A stretch of 64,000 nt of DNA from Combretum micranthum (lineage: Eukaryota; Streptophyta; Magnoliopsida; Myrtales; Combretaceae): assembly GCA_024138025.1 (NCBI GenBank), contig JAMXBD010000367.1, positions 806,001-870,000 on the forward strand. Reading direction: 5' to 3'. Under the pieces are notes generated by a model. It had not been told where the DNA came from and ran no database searches. It saw nothing but the letters and a program-made list of their open reading frames with translations. The translations under genes were made by a program, and so were the position numbers. Shown here one piece after another: positions 32,687-43,736 of this stretch (its first letter is position 1; each line of letters opens with the position of its first letter).

Positions 32687-35600
32687 TGTAAAGACCCGAC
32701 ATGCTGAATTCTCAAATTAAGCACACCAAGTCCCCAATCACGTATAACTCTTACGAATTATATATAAGGTTGTCTTAAAAGAAGGTGTTTATGTTGAACA
32801 TTACTATCCGATTTTAGATTATGAAATCATTTAGTTAGATTCTGGCAACAACTGGATTTAGCAGCAGAAAAATAAACTTTAATAAAAACATTTCTACATA
32901 AAAGCATTTCAAACTTCTACCATTACAAGTGGAAAAACTTTCACTTAAACAAATGTTTACAAAAGCTTATTTACAAAACATGGCCACTGACAAGCCCTTA
33001 AATGAAAATACAAATTTATAATTAAATCCAGTCTTTATAGAACAAAACAAAGAAGAAACAAAATACCAATAGGTCTTAGTCCTATTACATTTCACTCATC
33101 TCCCAAATCTTCAAATTCGGCCGATGCCCAAGACAAACATCATCACATCAACAACAACAACAACAGGAACTCATCATCATCAACTTCATCAACATCATCT
33201 TTATCAACAACAAAACCTGTAAAAAGAATAATAACAACAAGAATGAGCCGAAGCCCATACACAGTAACACAATCACATACGGAGTGGCACGCAAGCTTAA
33301 CTAAATGCAATGCATCAATCTACAAGTTATTATCTTTTCATTAAAATAAATAAATCAACAATGGAGCACTCACACTCCAAAACAAGCCAATGGGAATCTG
33401 GGGGTCCTGAGTAACAGCAGCTGCTCAGAGGGTTGATATAGATAGACCGGATATCTATATCTCCTATATCTAACCGAAAAAGAATATTAATAGAATCATC
33501 TAGGGTTCATACTCCTTTATATACTCCACTTATCTCGGTCTATAACATCAATTAGTTCAACGGTCCCATATCCGTGAACTAAAACATATTATTTCATCTC
33601 GAGTCTAAGTAAAGAATATACCGATACAGTTAATCCTATTAGCTACCCACTTAGCCAATGAAAGAAACCACCATTGCATCATGGATTTGAGTCATTGTAT
33701 CATGACAAAGGATTGGGCTAAGTGCCTAAACTACCGTGCCATTACATCATGATAAGGTTGTCGCTCACCGGATCCGGATTCAACGACGTAAAGCACAACC
33801 AATACTCATCAATTATTAAGCCGTCTTTAAGTTGTTAATCCATTTAGGATGCCTATTCTATCAATCATCACGCAAGTTACTACATACCTTGAATATGAAA
33901 TCCAAACATAGCCTTGGAAGGAATTTCAGAAGATAATCCAGAAGATAAATCAGATATCCATCACTGTTTAAGGAAAGAACTCATATAAGAAATTAAACTA
34001 ACATCCACTTATATCAAACTTTTATTAAACTCTATTTGATCCGACACTAATGTGGAACCCTACTATAGCTGCGAATATCGCCCCGCCAAAATATGGACAG
34101 TTCTCCTTTGTCTGTTAAAGTAATTCTTTTCACTTTAATTATAGTTTCTTATCACAAAGCATAACATATATAAAGCATTCATACATAAAAGCATTCATAT
34201 TCAAAGCAAATAAACATTTGAAACAACTTATTGCTCATGTTATTCAAAGATCATCATAACACATTCGTCTAAGCTAATTATTAGCTATTAAACTCATTTT
34301 AACTTAACCGTAACTAAATTGTTTATAATTAGTCATTTAATCTAAAACTAGTTCAAGTTTATTAAACTTAAGTAATCTAATTCTTTTTAACTAACTTAAG
34401 CTCATTTAGTCAAGTTGAACTTAGATTCATTACTAATCCATTATACATGTAGGATCTATGTCAACTAGAGCTCACCTTAACTTAAAATTAGCTAAATTAA
34501 TTAACCTTAATCATTTAATTCAAAAACTAAGTCAAAGATGGTTAAACTAACTCAATATGATTCATTTTAACTCATTCAATTCTATTTAATCAAGTTGAAC
34601 TTAATTTTGTTAGCTAAGTTCATTTAAGTTCAATAGCTAATCATAAGAACAAATAATAAACAAGGAAAAATAATTGAAGAAAAACGCAACTTAAAACATA
34701 CTAAATCTTAAACTTAGCATTAAGGAAATTCAAATAAAATTCATTTAAATACATAACTCATCATTTATATGCTTACTAAGATCATTTAATTTCACTAAGC
34801 CATCACAAGATCATAAAACAAGCAATGAAAATCATATATACAACATAACTACTTTTAGTTTAATACTCATGGAAATTCAAGTATTTGTTAAATCAACAAA
34901 TATACTTAAATCATGCCTCATTATATCCTTCAATCATCATTACACATCAAATATCATTAATCTATCTCATTTTATTCTAAAAAGATTCATTTGCACTTAA
35001 CAATAAACATTTAGAAATAAAAAACAAGTTTTGATTTTGTTTAGGAAAACACAACAGCCGGAAAGAATCAAAATTTAAGCATCGATACATTTCGAATTTG
35101 TAAAAACTCAAAACATAAAATTGTATATTTCTTTTTAACGTTTCTATAGCAACTTGAATCACCTCAATCGGAGGATGTATGAAAAAGTTATGGCTAAAAT
35201 ACAATCAAGCTGCGAAACAGGGCAATGTCATAAAATGAACACCAGCACTTCTACACCGGCGGCGTAGATTTCAATGCCAGCAGCGTAGAGATTCAATGCC
35301 GGTAGAGTAGAGATTCAACGCCGGTAGCGTAGAAGGCAACATTAAGGAAATGGTATTTTGTTTTCTTCAACACCAGGCTCAACGCCGGCGACGTAGAAGC
35401 TCCAAAAGGCGGAGTTGAAGATAGAACAGCTTTGCGAAAACATGTTTTTTACACTTTACTCTTATTAAAACTTCTTCAAATCATCTACTAAGCTTCCTAT
35501 ATCAATTCTAACATCAATTAAACACCTATAACAACTTCTAACACTTCAATATTCCTCCAACAACTTCAAACAACAATCAAACCATCACAAACTACTATTC

Positions 35601-36451
35601 ATCATCTTCTTCCTCAAACTCAACTCCCAACTTCCATCAGCCATTAAACTAACAAATACAAATGTAAACAACACTTCCAACTCACTTCAACATCAATTAA
35701 TCAATCATTAACTCAAACAACAAATAAAACAAAAAATAATTTGAAATAAAGAACTTAGCTTTTTGGCTAAATCATGCAACTTCTTCTTCTTCTTATTGTT
35801 GAAGCTAATTCTACTTGATCTCCTCTTTCTATCTTGTTTCCTATCTTTAATTCATCTTCTAATACCCCTTGAATTTGAGTTTTAGAGAAGAAAAAAGAAA
35901 GAGAGAAGAAGAGATGAGAAGAAGAAGAAAGAAAAGGGAGACAAAAATGAAAGGGGAAAGAAAAGGGTAGCCAAAAGAAAGAAAAGGAAAGGAAAGGATA
36001 AAGTTTAAAATTTAGATATTTTGAAATAGGATATAGGTTTAGAACTATCAGATCAATATCTATAGTTCCACAAGTATTTAAAAGATGATTTCTGAACCAA
36101 TAGGTTATAAATTAAGAACCTAAAATAAGAACTTAATTTAGTAATTTATTTTGGATAAAAGATATTTAATTTGAGTTCGGGTTTAAAAACTGATATTTTT
36201 AGACAAGCAATCGAACTCAAAATTTATTGAGATTTAAGAATTAGTATTTAGGCTAAGAATCAAGAGTTTAGGAATCCTATAAATAATTTAGAAACATGTT
36301 TAGGAGATTTAGAATCAAAATCTCAAATTCTATTTAATTAATTACTAATCTAACTTTATCAACTTGTCTATTTATATCCTATGATTAATTTAATTCGTTC
36401 AAATCTATCTAAACCCAATTTCTAATATACGTGAAGTTTTAGGGTATTTCA
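32687..36451 (-). mobile_element. Solo LTR of the Tekay family, innermost level of the nest
   Basis: It runs from TGTAAAGACCC to GGGTATTTCA with an exact TSD, AAAAC, at 32682-32686 and 36452-36456. The flanking sequence joins to match 45240-45320 of the related solo LTR. The reverse complement matches the chromovirus A LTR at both ends (TGAAAT start, GGGTCTTTACA end), but it is longer (3765 against 2635 bp). A block with repeated ATGCCGGTAG / ACGCCGGCGACG cores lies at 35240-35400. Where A has AAG/GTAAGT, this copy has AAGCTAAGT (near 35750, minus), so the donor is lost. Confidence 0.9.
35240..35400 (-). repeat. GC-rich short repeat cluster in Tekay-family LTR
   Basis: Four or five tandem units of about 25 bases with the core AATGCCGGTAGAGTAGAGATTC and variants occur here, followed by CAACGCCGGCGACGTAGAAG. 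The cores resemble those at 26130-26385 in the chromovirus A LTR and at 6230-6445 and 14975-15135 in element F LTRs. Function is unknown. Confidence 0.6.
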
Positions 36452-37670
36452 AAAACGGTATATAATATGCGAAATTCTGAGTTAAAATAAGCAAGTTATG
36501 GTCATTTTAAGTTGTAATTTCCATCTATGCGAATTTTGATGAATTTAATAAGATAGAATTAGAAAATTTAAATAAATCTTGGATGAAATACTTATTTTGG
36601 GTATTTCTCTTATTTAGGTGACGCGGACCAAGATCTTCTCTTCCCCGAGGATTACTTTGATTAATAGAAGGTCACTATGGACAAGTGAGTTTTCCTTTAC
36701 GATTATGTATTCGTGCATGTGCTTATAGAATAGAGCACTAGATGTTAGGAAAAGATAAAATTGATATGCATGTGGGATATCATGGGAATTATGTATGTGA
36801 ATTGTTATATACAATCAATGAACGATAAGTACATCGGAACCCAATTTGTGATTGATATAATTGTTTCTATGTATATATTGTTGTGTGTGCAATTATTACT
36901 TGATTGCTTTAAATGAATTAATGTCGGATTGGAAATTCTCTTAAACTAAATTGCTCATGCATATCATTTAGAATATCATTTCGCATTTTTGCTACTACTC
37001 CTCGGCATGGGACCAAAAATATAAGCTGTCTAGGTACATCTTGAGGATTTAGGATGTTTGAGGAATACGGCCTCAAGTTGTAGCCGAGCCATATCGATCA
37101 CTTTGGGTACGGAAAGCTCAGGGACTAGTAGTATGGTTCGTTGGAACCCAAGATGCGCACAAACTTTTAAGGAGGTCGTTTGGGGCCCAGTTCAAATCAT
37201 TACTTTTGCGTGAGGAATATCTCACTAAGCTAGTTATGCTTACTCCCTAATAGATTTTTGATATTGCAGGATCGTTATTTTGCACCCGAGACCACCCTGT
37301 TTGTCCGGGTAAAGCTTATGCTATTGGGAAGCTTTTGGAGAAATTCTGTTTTGAAGTCATAGACTAGATTTCCCTTAAAATCTTCTAGCTTTAGTTAATC
37401 TTCATATTAAGACTATGTTGTTATGGAAATTATCAAGGAAATGCCCCATAAAAATTGTAAGACATTATATTTCGATGAAATATATTAAGTATTATTTTGC
37501 ATGTTCCGCTACAAATATCTTAAAATGCATTACTCCACCGGTCTCCCTTTGATGTGAATGCACGCTTTGTACCAATATGGAAGCTTTCGAGTGACTGATG
37601 TAATCATTCTTAAGTTTTAATATTGTGTACGGCATGCTGTCACATTTAACATACCCATTGGGGCATGATA

Positions 37671-37806
37671 GTAGTCTTGGAACTAGTATCCAGGTTCTGT
37701 TTGCATGAACAGCATTGATTTCTTCCTCCATTGTAGCCAACCATTTGGAGACTTTAAGTGCATGATGATAATTCTTTGGTTCTTTAAGTAGGTTATTTTG
37801 AGTCAA
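37671..37806 (-). pseudogene. Reverse transcriptase start of copia D
   Basis: The frame reads KEPKNYHHALKVSKWLATMEEEINAVHANRTWILV, the typical first block of copia reverse transcriptase, and is cut after the TSD by the solo LTR. The part read as continuing below 37671 (as far as 37492) is LTR sequence, not copia. Confidence 0.85.
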
Positions 37807-39500
37807 GTAGCGCTGATAGTCTTGTAAATGTTTAGGAGGTTGTCTATCTTGTTATGGATAAAATCAAGTTTCACTAGTATTGTAGTCATTAACCTATGCA
37901 TTTTCTGTTGTAGTAGTGTCTTGAAAATGCCAAGGGTCCATTGTAACATTTTGCTCTTCTTCTTTTATTTCCCACAATTCTTGCAATTCTTCTTCATTGG
38001 TAAGTGCATCATTTTCAAGATTTGGATCTGCCCTATCATGATTAAAGGTTTCATCAATACCTGCATCACAACAAGCATTAGTGGTCAAGGTAGGAGGTGG
38101 TTCATTTTCAGGTTGAGCTTTGAGATCAACATCAGCCTTTGTATTGAACCATTCATCAGGATTTGGGAACTCAGCAAGTTCCAATTAGATTGAATTTGTT
38201 TCTGAAGATTGTTGTTTGTAAGGAACCTTCCTTCATAAAAAACAACATATCTTAAAATGTAAACTCTTTTTGTCTGTGGTTCATAACAGCTATACCCTTT
38301 ATGAATTGGATTATAACCAATAAATATACATGGGTGTGTCTTCTTCACAAATTTGTTTCCTCCTTGATGTCTTAAAGATTGAAAGCATTAAAAACCAAAC
38401 ACCCACAAGCTTTTATAATTCGGTTCCCTTTGATAGAGCTAAAGTATGGAGTTTTATGATTAAGAACAAAGGAAGGCATTCTATTTATTAAATAAGTTGC
38501 TGTAAGGATTGCTTCTACCTACAGAAAAGTTGGTAAATTAGCATGAAAAAGCATAGTCAACCTCATTTCAACAATATACTAGTGCTTTCTTTCAGCTACA
38601 CTGCTTTGTTCAAGTGTCTCAAGACATGACATTTGTAGTTGGATTCCACAATCATTGATGTGTTTAAGAAACTCCAAAGAGTTAAACTCATTACCTTTAT
38701 CACATTGAAAAATTTTAATCCTTTTGTTAAATTGGTTCTCTACCAATCTTTGGAATTTGAGAAAGCAAGACCAAAATCTGACTGTTTCTTCAATGGATAT
38801 AACCAAGTAAATCTTCAAAATCATCTATAAAAATAGCATAAAATCGAAAGCGTTGGTTTGACACAATAGGGGCAGGTCCCTAGAGATCACAATGTACCAT
38901 TTTTAAAGGCAAAGAAATTTTATTATTTAAATTGAAGGGTTGTTTACAACTTTTTCCTAATTGACAACTACTATAAATGGAACACCTAGGTTGCCAATTA
39001 GTGACATAAATGGCTCTTCTTCCTTTCAGTAGAGATGTAATCCTTGCATTTAGGTGTCCAAGGCGTTGGTACCATAAAGAAAACGAGTTGTTCCCTCTTA
39101 TTATAGACAAAAATTCATGAAAACTTGAATCATCCAAAGCATATAAACGTTTTAGTTTATGCCCCTTCCCTATTGTTTTCTTGTTTCGATCCTTAATAAC
39201 AAAATAAGATGGAGTAAATTCAATAGTGCAAGAATTATCTAAAGTAATTTTGCTTACTGAAATTAAGTTTTTCTTCAAATTGGGAACAACAAGAACATCT
39301 TTTAAATTCAAATTACCAATGTATGTATCACCAACATGAGTAAGAGCTAGTCAATCTCCATTTCCAACATAAATAACACCATTCCCTTTATATGGTCTTA
39401 GATTAGATAACATACCTACATCATTGGTTAAATTTGTTATTGCTCCTGAGTCCATATAGAGAGAAGGATCATTACCATTCATGGTTAAAGTAGCAAGAGC
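37807..39500 (-). pseudogene. Protease and integrase of copia D
   Basis: Protease: near 39420-39480 the minus strand reads SLYMDSGAITNLTND, with an intact catalytic DSG. GAG-pre-integrase: the frame 38880-39311 has LKDVLVVPNLKKNLISVSK and FSLWYQRLGHLNARI, the histidine-rich entry of copia integrase, with MVHCDL at its end. The integrase core is in small pieces at 38579-38870 (FIDDF, QCDKGNEFNS, DCGIQLQMSCLETLEQSSVAERKH). The C-terminal block at 38085-38348 is HPCIFIGYNPIHKGYSCYEP. An acidic linker frame (37894-38184) joins to reverse transcriptase. Many stops interrupt it. Confidence 0.8.
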
Positions 39501-40430
39501 TTATGGTAATTCCTTTTATAGATAGGAGTAATCAAACATGTACCAGCAATCAAGAGCAACATGATTCCTTTTGCCACAAATTTGACATATTGCTTTTTCA
39601 TCCTTTTCCACATGATGTCCTGCTATTCTAGTTTCTTCCCTCATGTAATTATCTCCCCTTCTATTATATTGTCCAATAGGAGTATAGCCTCTGCCCCTTG
39701 ATCTGAATCCTCCTCGATTTGCTCTATTGTTTCTACCTTTTCCACATTGGCTCAAGAATGCTTGATTATGTTCAAAATATCCTTTTTCTTCTTCCTTCTG
39801 GGTTGTAAGGGTCAATTCATATCCCTAAAGAGCCAACACAAACTGATTAGACGTTAGGTAAGGTGGTTTGGTTATCATGGCCTTGAAATTTCCCTATCTT
39901 GGTCCTAAACCTCAAACAATCTAAAAAACTTTATCAAGATCAGACACTGGTTTCTTAATTGCTGCAAGATTGTCACAAATTGATTTGAATTCTTTTATAT
40001 ATTCATCTAAGGATATTGATCCTTTTATAATAGTCATGAATATGTTTTTGAGAAGACCTTCTTTTTCAATTGTGGTTGGTAATAACTGCTCCTCTTATGA
40101 ACTCCAGATATCATAGGTCGTGGCATCTACTATGATAGATGGTTGCACTTCTTCTTTCATTGTGCCTACTAACCATGAGATGAGTAGTCCATCATTTTTT
40201 AGCCATATAGTATATTATGGGTTTTCTTCTCCATTTTCAAGCTTCACCTTTGGTTTTTCACCATCTCTTTCAAAATGATGAAACACACCAAAGCTGCGGG
40301 TTAAATGAATTATTTGTGATCTCCATGTGAGATAGTTGTTTGAGCCTAGTTTAATTGATATCAAACTGGCACATTGATGAAAAGATTGGATTGAGAGTAT
40401 GGGTTTTTTCGTTGTTATTGAGTAAAGCAA
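39501..40430 (-). pseudogene. Gag of copia D
   Basis: The frame opens with ATG at 40430, 37 bases from the primer-binding site. It reads FHQCASLISIKLGSNNYLTWRSQI, the UBN2/DUF4219-type start of copia gag, stops at 40215, and continues in fragments such as DEYIKEFKSICDNLAAI. The frame 39516-39815 ends with a CCHC knuckle, CQICGKRNHVALDC, after an arginine/glycine-rich stretch (NRGGFRSRGRGY). Confidence 0.8.
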
Positions 40431-40467
40431 AATGATTGGGTTGTTCTAGGCTTGCAGGTTTTTCACA

Positions 40468-40479
40468 GCTCTTATACCA
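40468..40479 (-). promoter_or_regulatory. Initiator-Met primer-binding site of copia D
   Basis: The plus strand is GCTCTTATACCA, so the sense strand reads TGGTATAAGAGC, one change from the TGGTATCAGAGC consensus. It abuts the right LTR (40480). Confidence 0.85.
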
Positions 40480-40731
40480 TAAAAAGACTAAGGAAATTTT
40501 ATTATTGGTACTTTTCATATATGAAAAGTTTTACAATAGAAGAAGTATTTATATTGTACAAAGGCAAAAACAAAAAAAAAAGAAAAAAAAAATAGAACAT
40601 TCCATATCAACTACACATTTTTTTTATATTAGTCTGTCAAAGATTCCTCATTGATTATTTCATGATTAGTTGGTCAATGATCCTTAGAATTTGATTTATT
40701 TGTTTCCTCATCAGCATTTGTTTTTTTATCG
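40480..40731 (-). repeat. 5' LTR of copia D
   Basis: A 252-bp LTR matching 28613-28860. Its ends have drifted (TA instead of TG on the left, CG instead of CA on the right). It contains an A-rich stretch near 40575 that is longer than in the other copy. Confidence 0.85.
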
Positions 40732-40849
40732 GCCCACTATGCCAAATCTCCCATAAATCATCCGAAAGTGTGGACTTGACTCTTCAAGCCCTACCACTTA
40801 ACCCAAGAGTCAAATCTAAATATTTATATAATTAAATTTTCCCTCTACA
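40732..40849 (-). repeat. 5' LTR of element C, second part
   Basis: It continues the C LTR after the copia insertion: ATGCCAAATCTCCCATAAATCATCC and CCCAAGAGTCAAAT match 19330-19440 in order. It ends CCTCTACA at 40849, the TGTAGA start of the LTR on the sense strand, followed by TATGT. Confidence 0.75.
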
Positions 40850-41026
40850 TATGTAAACATCATATATTGTGTAACTAAATTGATTTTTGGCTATGTGTAT
40901 CTTGATTAATAGGTCATTTAGATCCTTGAATGAATAATTTATTTGAAGAACATACATTATGGCTCATATATTCCATTAATATGACAACATATATAAGTTC
41001 ATACAAAACATTATAAACATTGATGT

Positions 41027-42033
41027 CACATTTGATACACATAAATGATTTAGGATGTAATGGATTGAAATGAAATAAGTAGAGGTAGGTAAAGGGGTCT
41101 GGCGGGCCGGGCCGGGCCATTTTGGCCCGCTTTTAAACGAGCCAAAATTTATAAGCCCAAGCTCGACCCGCTTTGGCTCGCGAGTTAAACAGACCAGCCC
41201 ATTGGCCAAATGAATTTTTTTTTTTTTTTGTTAGTTTGTATAAAAGTTAGAATATTTATATATTTTAATGTTATATACATATATATATATATATTAAAGA
41301 TTAATTTTGTTACCATTTTGATTACTTAAAAAAAAACTAGTTTTTTAAATGATTTATTAGATATCATATTACATTTAAATCAATAAATATGTACTTAAAA
41401 AAATGTTATAACTCTTATGATGTATGTATTAATCTATTTTCTTCCCTAATATATCATAAATAATCACTAATATGTTATTATATTATTCTTATTCTTAAAT
41501 TTTTCCTCTCTTTTTTTTTCCTTTTTTTTAACTCTTAGCTCGCGGGCTGGCCTGGCCCGTCATGGACTAGCCCGCATTGGCCCACGGTCTAAACAGGTCA
41601 AGCCAATTAGGCTCGCATTTGAACTTGCAAAAAAAAAAAAAAATGAACTGCAGTTCGCTTTTTTGAATGTCTAAACAGGGCAACCCACAGGCCACAATCC
41701 ATATGCTCAGCTCTAGAAATGAGTTTGTGAATGACAAATCAATTCCCATATTTGAAAGATTACATGGAATGGAATGGCTAAAAAGTGTAGTTGTCGGAAA
41801 TATCGCTAGTAATAAATGCAAAATATGAATACATAATATCATAAAAAGTAATTACACTACATATAATTAATAAGAGTGGAATGGAATCGTGATTCCGCCT
41901 TCTCAAAAGCAGAATCATCGATTCTAAGAAATTACGATTCCAGCTTCTAAAAATGTTTATAAATGTTGAGAAAGGAAATGGAAGCTGGAATCGTGATTCT
42001 GTTCTGGTCCATTTTCAGCGTACCAAACATACC
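41027..42033 (-). mobile_element. Tourist-like MITE, copy 2, carrying a hAT element
   Basis: The minus strand starting near 42030 (TATGTTTGGTACGC, GGAATCGTGATTC, GGAAGC) parallels the left half of the MITE at 3008-4151, and its other end is the CACATTTGATACAC near 41027. Without the nested hAT element (41080-41715) about 360 bases remain. Ends are uncertain by a few bases and no clear TSD was found. It has no reading frame. Confidence 0.55.
41080..41715 (+). mobile_element. Non-autonomous hAT element inside MITE copy 2
   Basis: The ends are TAGAGGTAGGTA on the left and, inverted, TAGAGCTGAGCATA on the right, an imperfect inverted repeat. The flanks GAAATAAG (41072-41079) and GAAATGAG (41716-41723) agree at 7 of 8 positions. 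The subterminal regions are rich in GGCCCG / GCGGGCC words (GGCGGGCCGGGCCGGGCC at 41101-41118). There is no transposase frame in 636 bases. Confidence 0.75.
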
Positions 42034-42034
42034 A

Positions 42035-43736
42035 TGAATGTTTACGTCAAATATGAATATTGTTGTGTTATGTTGGCATCTAAAGTTTGACATTGGACAC
42101 CTTCTCAAATTTTAATTATGACAATGTACTTTACAGCGGAAGATGCATTTTTTTTTTTTTTTTTTTACCACCTGAATATAATGGAAGAGACATTGAAAGC
42201 CTATGATTTATCAAATTCTTGTCCGGATTCTAAAACTTTTTGTTTTCACTATCAAATGGGTACTAATATATTTAAAAGCCTTAATCAAGTAATGTCATGT
42301 GACTTTAATATGGGATATCTCAGTATTTAAAGCATAATAAATGATAACTACATGTACTACTAATAAATATACCAATAAAATGGAGATAAAATATATAATA
42401 CAAAGCTAAACATATTTCTTCGATAAAGAAATGGGTAACCCTCGATCTATAACAAGTTTATGTACGATTGTAAAGTGAAAACCTAAATTCTAGATAGCAA
42501 AGACTTGAAGACAAATAAAATAATAAAAAAATGGAAATAAAAAAATAAGAACCTAGATTTGATAATAAGAATCCAATATGACTATTTATCCATCGATAGA
42601 CGAAAGCAAATTTTTATGTATGAATTTAGCCTTCCTCTTCTTGTTGTAGTCGTGCAGCTAAAATAGCAGTTATGTTAGTTAGGTTGTAGGAGGATGGTTA
42701 AGATAACACAGACAATCATGTCGTTGTACTACATCATATTGGGTTTAGTAGAAATTTGAAGATACATCTTCATATTAAATTATAATTGTCGCTTTAGTTG
42801 AATAACACATGTTAGAAGTTCATCTCTTGTTAAATTATGCTGATTCCCAAAATCATGGAAGAAAATTCTACCTTTCCTTGGGTTTTATAATCCAAACCTA
42901 TCATTTAAGTTGGGGACCATATGGGAACCACGTCAGCCCTAAAATATTATAGAACCTACTAAGAAAAAACAAAGTCAAATCTTTACAATTATGTGCTTGG
43001 TTAGTAAATATCTAAGTTGGATTCAAAAATAGCTATTCCACAATTTAATGGTTAAACCTATAAACAATTATCCAAATTCCCACATTAAACCTATAGCCCA
43101 AAATGATCCGTTTTTCCCAAAAACTCATTTTCTTTTTGAGGATACACTTGTAGATCCTTTCATGGAAACAAACAATTATTATAATCTACACATATAAATA
43201 GAGGTTCTTCATGTTCATTCAATTTAGTATTCCATTATTACTTTCACAAACTTTTCAAAATAAATAGTGAAAGAAAAAGATAAAATCTGAGTCCATAATT
43301 TTTATTTAGAGTAATTTATATTTAAAAGTAGTGTAATTGTGTTGAAATAATGTGATATTAAATTTAAACTTGAGCTTAATTTGAAAACCCAACACTTGAA
43401 CTTAGATGATGGTTCATTAACTAAGAATTTGACTTGAAGTGCTATCCAATAGGTTTAAATCTACTTTCATTGAACTCTTATGATTTCTCTTACTTTGAAA
43501 AAAAAATTGAAGTTTTAACTCGAATTATAGTTGTTAGAAAATCCATTAAGTTCTGTCATGGGCTATCAATGATACCCTCTCAAACCAATTCTACTCGATA
43601 TATTAAATAGATCAAATTCGGTCTTAACAAAATTTCATTTGAATCAAGTTCAAATGAATTGTAGTAAGCTTGGTTAATTAGAAATCATATATTTCATGAA
43701 ATGGCAAAAGCCTAAAGGTAAGTATAGATCCAGAGG
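42035..43736. other. Unrecognised AT-rich intergenic sequence
   Basis: A T17 run lies at 42149-42166. No reading frame over 75 codons shows known motifs; the 70-codon plus frame at 42118 runs through the poly-T. No LTR ends or TSDs were identified. Confidence 0.4.

Larger units (their letters stand above)
30284..37670 (+). mobile_element. Solo LTR in the reverse transcriptase of copia D
   Basis: It runs from TGTAAGCCCCC to GGGGCATGATA (terminal CA mutated to TA) with an exact TSD, GTAGT, at 30279-30283 and 37671-37675. It is the inverted counterpart of 43966-47612, matching along the whole length once the nested LTR at 32687-36451 is removed (about 3.6 kb in both cases). Sense, judged from a TTTAAATA box (30993-31000), a C/T-rich leader and a TTAG/GTAAAA donor-like site (GT at 31175-31176), is plus. 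It has no coding or priming sites. Confidence 0.9.
28613..40731 (-). mobile_element. Ty1/copia element D, split by a solo LTR
   Basis: LTRs are at 28613-28860 and 40480-40731 and the flanks GCCTA (28608-28612) and GCCCA (40732-40736) match at 4 of 5. The element sits inside the right LTR of C. The initiator-Met primer-binding site is at 40468-40479. Order in sense is gag, protease, integrase, reverse transcriptase, RNase H (integrase before reverse transcriptase marks Ty1/copia). A solo LTR occupies 30284-37670 inside reverse transcriptase; without it the element is about 4.7 kb, a normal copia length. All frames are broken. Confidence 0.9.
18808..40849 (-). mobile_element. LTR element C, outermost level of a 22-kb nest
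   Basis: Two similar LTRs in the same orientation lie at 18808-19440 and at 28090-28612 plus 40732-40849 (interrupted). Sense is minus. The flanks are CATGT (18803-18807) and TATGT (40850-40854), 4 of 5 matching. The internal region 19441-28089 is broken by a Tekay element from about 21500 to 27767. What remains, about 2.4 kb, has no recognisable polyprotein, so C looks non-autonomous or has lost its coding part. A primer-binding-like motif at 28069-28086 abuts the right LTR. Confidence 0.75.

Noticed and set aside
37828..38193. Plus frame of 121 codons
   Set aside because: It is antisense to the acidic linker and integrase tail of copia D.
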